DNA from: an uncultured Eggerthellaceae bacterium
Lineage (GTDB): Bacteria > Actinomycetota > Coriobacteriia > Coriobacteriales > Eggerthellaceae
Assembly: GCA_937892845.1 (NCBI GenBank)
Contig: CALBGP010000008.1
Location: 1-9,918 of the forward strand
Direction: 5' to 3'
DNA: 9,918 bases
Positions 5,073 to 9,918 of this stretch are shown here, piece by piece. A program made the translations under genes and the position numbers. How positions within the stretch are numbered: the first letter of the stretch is position 1; each line of letters opens with the position of its first letter. The notes below the pieces were generated by a model, which saw only the letters and a program-made list of their open reading frames with translations, was not told the DNA's origin and did no database searches.

Positions 5073-5682
5073 CCGGAATGGTTTCAACGAGCGGCTGCTC
5101 GAAGCGATGCGGGAGATGGTCAACCCGACCAAGGAATCCGTCGCCACGGTGCCGACGAAGGGCGGCGGGAAGTACACGTACAAGTACGAGACGCTGGACC
5201 AGGTCCTCGCCATCGTCCGACCCGCGCTGATGCGCAACGGGCTCGGGCTCACGCAGTACGTGAGGGACGGCTTCCTGTGCACGGCCGTGTTCGACGTCTC
5301 GGAGATCCGCGTCATGGACGAGCGGCAGGTGCCGAACACCTCCGACCCGCAGGCGTTCGGCTCATGGGAGACGTACATGCGCCGCTATTCCCTGCGAAGC
5401 GTCTTCGGCCTGTGCGGCGAAGACGACGACGGGGCGGCGGCGAAGGGCGCGTCCGAGCAGCGGCAGGGGCGCGTGCCCCCGAGGCTCGAACGCTACGTGG
5501 GGCTCAAGGAGCACGCGATCGCCGTCGGCATCAAGCCCGAGGGCATCTCGTCCTGGATGCGCAGCAGGTTCCCCTGCAAGAAGCTCCTGGACCTGGACGA
5601 ATCGCAGCTCCGGGAGGCGGAGGGGTTCATCGAGACCCTCATAGCGGACAGGGAGAGGTCGGATGCAGGACCTGTGGAATGA
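5065..5682 (+). CDS. ERF-family single-strand annealing protein
   Basis: ERF proteins, like P22 Erf, coat single-stranded DNA and anneal complementary strands, allowing RecA-independent recombination and genome circularisation. In these 205 residues the family core is clear: YTYKYETLDQVLAIVRPAL (37-55), then NGLGLTQ, then DPQAFGSWETYMRRYSLRSV (94-113) leading into FGLCGEDDDG with its acidic cluster (E119-D122). A polar linker (about 123-138) precedes a C-terminal helical module (140-196, RLERYVGLKEHAIAVGIKPE onward) probably used for partner binding. ATG 5065 lies in the end of the previous gene with GGGGGAG upstream. Partners in the operon are RusA and SSB. Confidence 0.92.
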   Translation: MPDRNGFNERLLEAMREMVNPTKESVATVPTKGGGKYTYKYETLDQVLAIVRPALMRNGLGLTQYVRDGFLCTAVFDVSEIRVMDERQVPNTSDPQAFGSWETYMRRYSLRSVFGLCGEDDDGAAAKGASEQRQGRVPPRLERYVGLKEHAIAVGIKPEGISSWMRSRFPCKKLLDLDESQLREAEGFIETLIADRERSDAGPVE

Positions 5683-5995
5683 CATAGAGCGGGACGCGGC
5701 GGAGCTCCGCCGTGCAACGTACGAGATGAAGGAGATGGGGCGAGCCAAGGCCAGGGCGGAGTCCGAATACCAGGCCAGGAAGTACTCCGTGGCACTGAGG
5801 CTCCGCACGCAGGGCGTCCCCGCGACGGTCATAGGCGCGACCGTCAAAGGGCATCCCGATGTGGTCGGCCTGCTGCTCGCACGCGACATCGCAGAGTCGG
5901 ATTGGGAGGTCCAGAGGGAGATCATCAACACCCTCAAGAAGTGCATAGAGGTAAACAGGGCCCAATACGAAAGGGAGTGGAGCCAGTGCCGGTAA
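5663..5995 (+). CDS. Uncharacterised helical protein between ERF and SSB
   Basis: This 110-residue protein is almost all helix: a long charged N-terminal helix (about 3-47, DIERDAAELRRATYEMKEMG and on), a short conserved-looking middle (GVPATVIGATVKGHPDVVGL, 51-70), then a second helix to the end (REIINTLKKCIEVNRAQYER). Charges alternate as in a coiled coil, so it may dimerise. Related proteins are common next to SSB genes in phages, to my knowledge without an assigned role. ATG 5663 has GGGAGAGG about 5 nt upstream and overlaps the ERF end by 20 bp; its own end overlaps the SSB start. A recombination accessory role is inferred only from position. Confidence 0.75.
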   Translation: MQDLWNDIERDAAELRRATYEMKEMGRAKARAESEYQARKYSVALRLRTQGVPATVIGATVKGHPDVVGLLLARDIAESDWEVQREIINTLKKCIEVNRAQYEREWSQCR

Positions 5996-6390
5996 ACCAA
6001 GTGGCAATCACGGGCAATCTCACGAGAGACCCCGAAGTCAGGAGCACGGCAGGGGGGTACGCCGTCATGGCGTTCTCCGTCGCCGTGAACGAGCGCGTCA
6101 AGAACCAGCAGACGGGGGAGTGGGAGGACCGCCCCAGCTTCATCGACTGCAAGATGTTCGGGACGCGCGCCGAATCCGTGTCGCGCTACCTGTCCAAGGG
6201 CTCCAAGGTGGCCGTCTCGGGCAGGCTGCGGTGGAGCCAGTGGGAGAAGGACGGGCAGCGCCGCAGCAAGCTGGAGGTCGTCGCCGATGACATCGAGTTC
6301 ATGTCCGCACGCGGCGAGGGGAGGCGGGCGGAGCGCATGGACGACGACCTCCCCGACCTCCCCTACTACGACTCAGACATCCCGTTCTAG
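5986..6390 (+). CDS. ssb: Single-stranded DNA-binding protein
   Basis: SSB binds single-stranded DNA during replication and recombination and recruits partners through its tail. The OB-fold (about 5-107) starts NQVAITGNLTRDPEVRSTAG and continues through SFIDCKMFGTRAESVSRYLSK and KGSKVAVSGRLRWSQW. A short linker (109-117) leads to an acidic tip, DDDLPDLPYYDSDIPF, the recruiting motif of bacterial SSBs. At 134 residues it is shorter than chromosomal copies because the linker is brief, usual for phages. GTG 5986 follows AGGGAG with 8 nt spacing and overlaps the previous stop; GTG 6001 is a weaker alternative. Its place after ERF suggests a working pair. Confidence 0.95.
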   Translation: MPVNQVAITGNLTRDPEVRSTAGGYAVMAFSVAVNERVKNQQTGEWEDRPSFIDCKMFGTRAESVSRYLSKGSKVAVSGRLRWSQWEKDGQRRSKLEVVADDIEFMSARGEGRRAERMDDDLPDLPYYDSDIPF

Positions 6391-6399
6391 AGGTGAGAC

Positions 6400-6996
6400 A
6401 TGACGGCGAAGATGACGTTCTTCAGGAGCTACTGGGAGGCGGCGCAGATGCTTCCCGACGACGAGCGCGGGAGGTTCCTGGAGGGCATCCTCGCATACGC
6501 GTTCGACGGCGTCGAGCCTGCGTTCGAGGGGATGCTCGCAATGGCGTGGGTCCTTGCGAAGCCGAACCTGGATTCGTCGGCACGGCAGTCCGAGGCAGGC
6601 CGGAAGGGCGGTGCGAGGCAGGCTTCCGACGAACACGCGAAGGGTGCTTCCAAGGGTGCTTGCAAGGGTGCTTCGAACACGGCTGGAAAGGGTGCTTCCA
6701 AGGGTGCTTGCAAGGGTGCTTCCGAAAAAAAGGCAAGCGATAAGGATATGGAGAAGGATAGGGATAGGGATACGGATAAGGAAGGGGAGGGTTACGGACC
6801 TTCGGAAGTCCGTAACCCCTCCCCCTGCGGCAGCGGGGATGGGCTCTGGAATGCCATCCCCGCTCCGCCGAGGGCGACGCCGTCGTGCCCCGTCTGCGAC
6901 GCGGGCATGCGGTTCGACGTCGAGCGCAGGGCGATGGTCTGCGAGCTGTGCGGCACGGCGATAGACCCGGCTGCCGCGACTTTCAAGGAGGTTTGA
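6400..6996 (+). CDS. DUF6291-type protein with repeat linker and zinc ribbon
   Basis: The 198-residue protein has three parts. Residues 5-70 (TFFRSYWEAAQMLPDDERGR and LAKPNLDSSARQSEAGRKGG) match my memory of the DUF6291 domain found at the front of phage replisome-organiser-like proteins. Residues about 78-160 are a low-complexity linker: KGAS/KGAC repeats, then a Lys-Asp run (KDMEKDRDRDTDKEGEG). Residues 163-184 are a zinc ribbon (CPVC and CELC). A role in replication start or in loading proteins at the origin is inferred from family and position; no helicase or primase is seen in the window. ATG 6400 follows GAGGTG, 9 bp after the SSB stop. The linker DNA carries a 12-bp repeat array, an A AAA AAG heptamer and two hairpins. 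Frameshifting would yield a 114-residue form without the ribbon. Confidence 0.75.
   Translation: MTAKMTFFRSYWEAAQMLPDDERGRFLEGILAYAFDGVEPAFEGMLAMAWVLAKPNLDSSARQSEAGRKGGARQASDEHAKGASKGACKGASNTAGKGASKGACKGASEKKASDKDMEKDRDRDTDKEGEGYGPSEVRNPSPCGSGDGLWNAIPAPPRATPSCPVCDAGMRFDVERRAMVCELCGTAIDPAAATFKEV
6640..6723 (+). repeat. Six-copy 12-bp tandem repeat in the linker coding region
   Basis: The unit is AAGGGTGCTTSC, where S is C or G (copy 3 ends CG). Copies are at 6640, 6652, 6664, 6688, 6700 and 6712, with one diverged 12-bp unit at 6676-6687, so the array totals seven units. The pattern AGT-like order (TCC, TGC, TCG / TCC, TGC, TCC) suggests a doubling of a three-unit block. It encodes KGAS and KGAC in frame. 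Each copy contains AAGGG, a ribosome-site-like word. Copy number may vary between strains. Confidence 0.9.
6726..6732 (+). promoter_or_regulatory. Candidate -1 ribosomal frameshift site
   Basis: The heptamer A AAA AAG is in the correct register (codons AAA and AAG, K110-K111), identical to the E. coli dnaX slip site. An AAGGG word ends 9 nt upstream, near the spacing of the dnaX stimulator. A -1 shift adds G-K-R and stops at TAA 6741-6743, giving 114 residues. ATG 6748, in the original frame, could then restart translation of the zinc-ribbon part. The usual close downstream stem-loop is missing; the nearest hairpin starts at 6784. Confidence 0.45.
6784..6868 (+). other. Two adjacent long hairpins inside the coding sequence
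   Basis: Hairpin 1 (6784-6824) has 16 bp plus a C-TTCG-G cap; GTTACGGAC (6791-6799) pairs perfectly with GTCCGTAAC (6808-6816), with a GGGG/CCCC outer clamp and one bulged base. Hairpin 2 (6827-6868) has an 11-bp perfect stem, AGCGGGGATGG with CCATCCCCGCT, extended by GCGG/CCGC past one bulged base. They are 2 bp apart and lie in the low-complexity linker, where amino acid constraint is weak. No T-tract follows, so they are not terminators. Possible roles are slowing ribosomes, mRNA stability, or a DNA-level structure. Confidence 0.7.
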
Positions 6997-6997
6997 G

Positions 6998-7438
6998 ATG
7001 GACCGTTCGCTTCTGCGCGGGATGAGCATCGAGCGTGCGGAGCTCTACGGCAAGCCGCATCTCGGGGCGCACTACGAGGGGGCCTCCCATGTCCACGACA
7101 TCCCGTTCTGCGCGCTGTGCGGAAGGCCCGCGGGCTCCGTGCACCACATCCAGCCGCTCCGCAACGGCAGGGAGTTCAGGCTGCACGGCCACGTGCTCAT
7201 GAGCTCGCTTGCGACGCTGTGCGGATCGGGCACGACGGGCTGCCACGGGATGCTCCATGCGGGCAGCGCGTTCGTCCGCTGGAGATGGGACTCGCCCGAA
7301 GCGGGGGGCGCATGGTGGGACGGGACGCTCCTGCGCCGTTTCGGACCGTACTCGCCCGAGCTCTACCGCTACGGCTGCTGGGAGATAAGGACCCCTTCGG
7401 GAAGGCTGGTGAGGCGAGGTGTACAGGGCGAGGCGTAA
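6998..7438 (+). CDS. HNH-like zinc-binding phage protein
   Basis: This 146-residue protein has the pattern of a phage HNH domain: CALC (C38, C41), then VHHIQPL (H49, H50), then LATLCGSGTTGCHGMLHAG (C75, C82, H83, H87). The cysteines can bind zinc and the HH pair plus the later His fit the beta-beta-alpha metal nuclease fold. The Asn of a classic HNH is not obvious, so activity is uncertain. A C-terminal region (about 93-140) is aromatic and basic: WRWDSPEAGGAWWDG and YRYGCWEIRTPSG. ATG 6998 follows AAGGAGGT with 6 nt spacing, starting 1 bp after the previous stop. Phage HNH proteins near packaging genes assist terminase, but this early position argues for another role, such as nicking or host DNA attack. 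Confidence 0.75.
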   Translation: MDRSLLRGMSIERAELYGKPHLGAHYEGASHVHDIPFCALCGRPAGSVHHIQPLRNGREFRLHGHVLMSSLATLCGSGTTGCHGMLHAGSAFVRWRWDSPEAGGAWWDGTLLRRFGPYSPELYRYGCWEIRTPSGRLVRRGVQGEA

Positions 7439-7634
7439 GGCCATCCCCGATTCCCTGCACGGCACGCACACGGGGTATGCGAGCGGATGCCGGTGCCCGC
7501 TGTGCGAGGAGGCGGAGAACGCCGTGAGGCGGATGCGCAACCGCGCAAGGGAGAACCCCGCCGGCAGCGGGATGGCGGACAGGATGAAGAGGAGGCACGA
7601 GGAGGAGAACCCCCATGTGCCGTACGACTGGTGA
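7419..7634 (+). CDS. Small HGT/CRC-motif protein, likely metal-binding
   Basis: The 71-residue protein carries HGTHTGYASGCRCPLCEEA (14-32), a signature I know from many small actinobacterial and phage proteins of unknown function. C24, C26 and C29 with H14 could hold a metal ion. The rest is strongly basic (MYRARRKA, VRRMRNRARE, MKRRHEEEN), suggesting nucleic acid binding. GTG 7419 follows GAGGCGAG and lies 20 bp inside the HNH-like gene, so the two are coupled. Its motif is one of the better clues to an actinobacterial host. Confidence 0.8.
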   Translation: MYRARRKAIPDSLHGTHTGYASGCRCPLCEEAENAVRRMRNRARENPAGSGMADRMKRRHEEENPHVPYDW

Positions 7635-7643
7635 GGAGAAGGC

Positions 7644-7892
7644 ATGGGATACCGATACGACGATATGAAGATGATCACTGAGAGGCTGGCGGCCGACAAC
7701 CCCGTGGCGGCCGGTGCCGTCTATGCGGCCTACGCGGCGGGATTCATGGACCTCGCGGAAGCGATGAAGGAGCACGGCTACGTGCCCGATGCGCTGGCAG
7801 AGCGCATGGAAGAAGCGCACGAGGCGATGAAGCGCATGACGATCAGGGCGCTCGCCATGGCGATGGGGTCAGGCAAGGAGGACTCCGAATGA
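7644..7892 (+). CDS. Small helical protein, 82 residues
   Basis: I do not recognise this protein. ATG 7644 follows GGAGAAGG, 9 bp after the previous stop. It is mostly helical: RYDDMKMITERLAADNP, VAAGAVYAAYAAGFMDLAEA, and a Met-rich helix (ERMEEAHEAMKRMTIRAL). The Ala-rich part (21-33) is too short and mixed for a sure membrane segment. The stop overlaps the next ATG as ATGA. Confidence 0.7.
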   Translation: MGYRYDDMKMITERLAADNPVAAGAVYAAYAAGFMDLAEAMKEHGYVPDALAERMEEAHEAMKRMTIRALAMAMGSGKEDSE

Positions 7893-8158
7893 GGGAGCTC
7901 GCGTACATCAGGGAGTCGCTGGAGTCGATCATGCGCGAATGCGACGCGGCCCTGGCCAACCTCGCCGAGGCGGAGCACAAGGAGGCCGACACGCAGGAGG
8001 CCATCGACAGGGACTGCCAGGGATCATCGACCTGGTACCTGCTCAATGCGGGCGGGATGGACATGGAATCCGTGCAGGCGCTTTCGCAGACGGAGCGCAC
8101 GTTCCTCAAGCTTGACAGCCTGATGCGACGCCAGAAGGCGCTCATGGACGGTGAGTGA
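7889..8158 (+). CDS. Small coiled-coil protein, 89 residues
   Basis: ATG 7889 follows AAGGAGG with 8 nt spacing and overlaps the previous stop by 4 bp. The first 45 residues are a charged, heptad-like helix (IRESLESIMRECDAALANLA, AEAEHKEADTQEAIDRD); a break (GSSTWYLLNAGGMDM) is followed by a second helix (TERTFLKLDSLMRRQKALM). It probably forms a dimer. The stop overlaps the methyltransferase GTG (GTGA). Function is unknown; an accessory to the methyltransferase is possible from coupling but not shown. Confidence 0.7.
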   Translation: MRELAYIRESLESIMRECDAALANLAEAEHKEADTQEAIDRDCQGSSTWYLLNAGGMDMESVQALSQTERTFLKLDSLMRRQKALMDGE

Positions 8159-8856
8159 ACGTGTGGAAGCTGTACAACGCCGATTGGCATGACGTCATCG
8201 ACGAGATCATGTACGAGGCGGACAACCCCATCATCGTCACCGACCCGCCGTTCAACATCGGGTACAGGTACGACTCATTCAGGGACTCGCGCAAAGAGGG
8301 CGACTACTACCGCGACCTCGCGTCCCTGATGGAGTACGCGCCCGTCGTGATGGTCCACTACCCGGAGGCGCTGCACCGCCTCAGCATGGAGATCGGGACC
8401 CCCCCCGCAAGGGTGATGTCGTGGGTCTACAACTCGAACACCATGAGGCAGCACCGCGACATAGCGTTCTGGGGAATCGAACCGAATCCATCGCTCGTCA
8501 AGCGCCCCTACTACTCGATGGGGGACAAGCGGTGCAGGGAGATGCTCGCCAAGACGGGCGGTGCCAGGAGCTACGACTGGGGATATGCGGACCAGGTGAA
8601 GAACAGGAGCAAGTGCAAGACGGGGCATCCGTGCCAGATGCCGCTCGATGTCATGAGGTGGGTCCTCGGCGTCATACCCGGCGAATGGACGATCGTGGAC
8701 CCGTTCGCCGGGTCCGGTACTACGGGGGTCGCCGCCGTCATGGGCGGGCGCGACTTCGTGGGAATCGAGCTTTCGGAGAACTACTACGGGATAGCCGAAG
8801 GCCGACTCATGCAGGCCGATGCAGCCGAACCGTACATGCAGGAAAAACTATTCTGA
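8155..8856 (+). CDS. Orphan DNA N6-adenine or N4-cytosine methyltransferase
   Basis: The enzyme transfers a methyl group from S-adenosylmethionine to an exocyclic amine in DNA. Motif IV TDPPFNIGY (D30-F33) comes first and motif I DPFAGSGTTG (182-191) near the end, followed by FVGIELSENYYGIAEGRL, the beta-class order of the N6_N4_Mtase family. Motif X is HPCQMP (159-164) where relatives have HPTQKP. At 233 residues it has only a short recognition region (about 95-150), fitting a short target site. GTG 8155 overlaps the previous stop; its ribosome site is weak, and GTG 8161 is an alternative. No restriction enzyme is seen in the window, so it likely protects phage DNA from host restriction or alters regulation. 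The target cannot be read from sequence. Confidence 0.92.
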   Translation: MNVWKLYNADWHDVIDEIMYEADNPIIVTDPPFNIGYRYDSFRDSRKEGDYYRDLASLMEYAPVVMVHYPEALHRLSMEIGTPPARVMSWVYNSNTMRQHRDIAFWGIEPNPSLVKRPYYSMGDKRCREMLAKTGGARSYDWGYADQVKNRSKCKTGHPCQMPLDVMRWVLGVIPGEWTIVDPFAGSGTTGVAAVMGGRDFVGIELSENYYGIAEGRLMQADAAEPYMQEKLF

Positions 8857-8867
8857 CGGAGGAACAG

Positions 8868-9206
8868 ATGGAAGACATGAAACCCATAGGTGCCGAAACC
8901 ATGTGCTCGATAGCGGACGCGGCAGGCGAGCTGGAAGCCATGGCGATCGACTGCGCATCGCCGTACCAGGGCGTGTACCGCATCAACGACAGGGGCGATT
9001 GCGTGACGGAGGAGTCGTGGAACAGCGTCTGGTCCGCGCATCCGTCCTGGTGGGAGAAAGCGTGGATGCTTGCGGACAACGGCCAGCATACGTTCTCCGA
9101 AGTATCCGCCATGACCGTGAGCGAGATTGAGGAGGCATACGCCGATCCCTCGTTCTCGCCTGATGTCGCGTTCTACACGCAGGCCGACGAGAACGGCGGG
9201 TTTTGA
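8868..9206 (+). CDS. Very acidic 112-residue protein, possible DNA-mimic inhibitor
   Basis: ATG 8868 follows GGAGG with 5-6 nt spacing, 11 bp after the methyltransferase stop. By my count it has 21 Asp/Glu against 4 Lys/Arg, a net charge near -17, spread along the chain. Five tryptophans cluster at 51-66 (WNSVWSAHPSWWEKAW). There is no signal peptide, membrane segment or metal motif. Small acidic proteins beside phage methyltransferases include DNA mimics that inhibit restriction, CRISPR or DNA repair, but many acidic phage proteins do none of these, and I recognise no family. The stop overlaps the next start. Confidence 0.75.
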   Translation: MEDMKPIGAETMCSIADAAGELEAMAIDCASPYQGVYRINDRGDCVTEESWNSVWSAHPSWWEKAWMLADNGQHTFSEVSAMTVSEIEEAYADPSFSPDVAFYTQADENGGF

Positions 9207-9661
9207 TAACCCTGAAGACCCCCCGCTGCCGTCTGTGCGGCGGGGCCGACCCCGAGCAGGTCGATGTGCCGGGCGGTTCCGTCTCGCTGTGCGCGGAGTG
9301 CCTCTCGCATCTGCGCAACGGGCGGCTCGACGTGAAGATATCAGGCACGTCGGACCCCGATTACAGGGGGACTGGCGAGGCGGGCACGTGCGCCGTCCTC
9401 GCCAGCTACGACGGCGGCAGGTGGAACCGCGTGAGGAACCCCGACGCGGCGGCAAGCGCCTGGCGCAGGGGCGGCGGCAGGTTCGCGGTCCGGCCGGGCA
9501 GCGCGGGCCCCGTGTCCGTGGACGGGCTCGTGTTCGACAGCGCCCAGAACGCCGCGCTGTCGATGGGCGTGCACCCGCAGAAGCTGCGCGATGCCCTCAA
9601 GGCGGGCGCGACGGAGTACGCGGGGCATGCGGTCGCATACGTGGAGAAGGGGGAACGATGA
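9203..9661 (+). CDS. Zinc-ribbon protein with NUMOD-like C-terminus
   Basis: The 152-residue protein opens with a zinc ribbon (C9-RL-C12 and C30-AE-C33), has a Gly- and Arg-rich middle (about 50-100), and ends with VDGLVFDSAQNAALSMGVHP, then LRDALKAG and GHAVAYVEK (105-148). That tail resembles NUMOD1-type helix-turn-helix DNA-binding repeats of homing endonucleases, where a GxxFxSxxxAA motif leads into a helix. No nuclease motif is seen, so it may be a DNA-binding remnant or a regulator. The start is probably TTG 9203, overlapping the previous stop, with only a weak GGCGGG upstream; it was chosen because the zinc ribbon begins at once. Start uncertain, gene likely. Confidence 0.7.
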   Translation: MITLKTPRCRLCGGADPEQVDVPGGSVSLCAECLSHLRNGRLDVKISGTSDPDYRGTGEAGTCAVLASYDGGRWNRVRNPDAAASAWRRGGGRFAVRPGSAGPVSVDGLVFDSAQNAALSMGVHPQKLRDALKAGATEYAGHAVAYVEKGER

Positions 9662-9861
9662 CAGACCCGAGCACCAACGCGGCCGCCTACCGTACTCCGC
9701 GCGAGCAGCTGGCCTATCTGACGGGCTGGCAGGACGGCGCGGAATCGGCGGAGGCTGCGACAAACGGCGCGGCGGCGTTGCGCCATGAACGATACAAGGC
9801 GGAGGCGCGGCACGGGAGCATAACAGCCGCGCTGGCCGTGACGATTGGAGGAACCAGATGA
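9658..9861 (+). CDS. Small uncharacterised protein, 67 residues
   Basis: ATG 9658 overlaps the previous stop (ATGA) and follows AAGGGGG with about 5 nt spacing. The peptide is Ala-rich with a likely central helix (REQLAYLTGWQDGAESAEAA) and HERYKAEARHG, ending ITAALAVTIGGTR. It has no motif I recognise and no sure membrane segment. The stop overlaps the next start as ATGA. Confidence 0.65.
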   Translation: MTDPSTNAAAYRTPREQLAYLTGWQDGAESAEAATNGAAALRHERYKAEARHGSITAALAVTIGGTR

Positions 9862-9918
9862 CCAAGCAGGACGAAGCCCGCGAGGAAGGGCATGATCGAC
9901 TGCTGAGGATGCGGCGGC
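9858..9918 (+). CDS. Start of a further early gene, cut by the window end
   Basis: ATG 9858 follows GGAGG with 6 nt spacing and overlaps the previous stop by 4 bp. Twenty complete codons are visible, all polar and charged (MTKQDEAREEGHDRLLRMRR). The frame is open to the end of the window. Nothing can be said about function. Confidence 0.6.
   Translation, partial: MTKQDEAREEGHDRLLRMRR

Noticed and set aside
6640..6723. CRISPR-like or regulatory tandem repeat
   Set aside because: The units are 12 bp with no unique spacers and stay in frame in a coding gene, so this is a protein-coding repeat.

Overview
The window is the left end and early region of a temperate phage, either an integrated prophage or a related integrative element. 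The host is probably a high-GC actinobacterium. The coding DNA is GC-rich, starts carry strong AGGAGG-type ribosome sites (several on GTG), and one small protein has the HGT-x2-GY-x3-CRC-x2-C signature common in actinobacteria and their phages. The gene set resembles prophages of gut Coriobacteriia as I remember them (Eggerthella, Collinsella or Olsenella types), with Bifidobacterium as the alternative. That placement is inference; no search was run.

Layout. Positions 1-165 hold no gene I can support. They contain a long terminator-like hairpin (68-110) and three TTCGTACCGG repeats beside the integrase stop, so the attachment site is probably here. The leftward lysogeny block follows: a tyrosine integrase (1344 to 166), a two-helix membrane protein resembling superinfection-exclusion proteins (1954 to 1463), and an XRE-family repressor (2310 to 1951). 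The last two overlap by ATGA. The gap before the integrase has an extended -10 promoter and a terminator, both pointing right, which could make a roughly 85-nt RNA antisense to the integrase leader. Between repressor and Cro-like gene is a switch of two divergent promoters and three 17-bp dyad operators spaced exactly 31 bp apart.

The rightward early operon runs from 2466 past the window end. After the Cro-like gene come a 47-aa membrane protein, a gene-free stretch of about 210 bp with a large inverted repeat, an excisionase-like HTH protein and another small membrane protein. From 3065 on, genes mostly overlap or nearly touch. Two unknown genes lead into a recombination set: RusA-like resolvase, uncharacterised protein, ERF annealing protein, small helical protein, SSB. 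A DUF6291-type protein with a C-terminal zinc ribbon, probably linked to replication, follows. Its gene carries a 12-bp repeat array, an in-frame A AAA AAG heptamer and two long hairpins. Then come an HNH-like protein, a small Cys protein, two helical proteins, an orphan DNA methyltransferase, a very acidic protein, a zinc-ribbon protein with a NUMOD-like tail, and two short genes, the last cut by the window end.

Together: repressor and Cro-like protein decide lysogeny or lysis; integrase and HTH excisionase handle integration and excision; ERF, SSB and RusA form a complete annealing and resolution pathway; the methyltransferase and acidic protein may protect phage DNA or inhibit a host defence. 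The least explained signals are the dnaX-like frameshift site, the possible antisense RNA, the evenly spaced operators, the inverted repeat at 2867-2962 and the acidic protein at 8868-9206.
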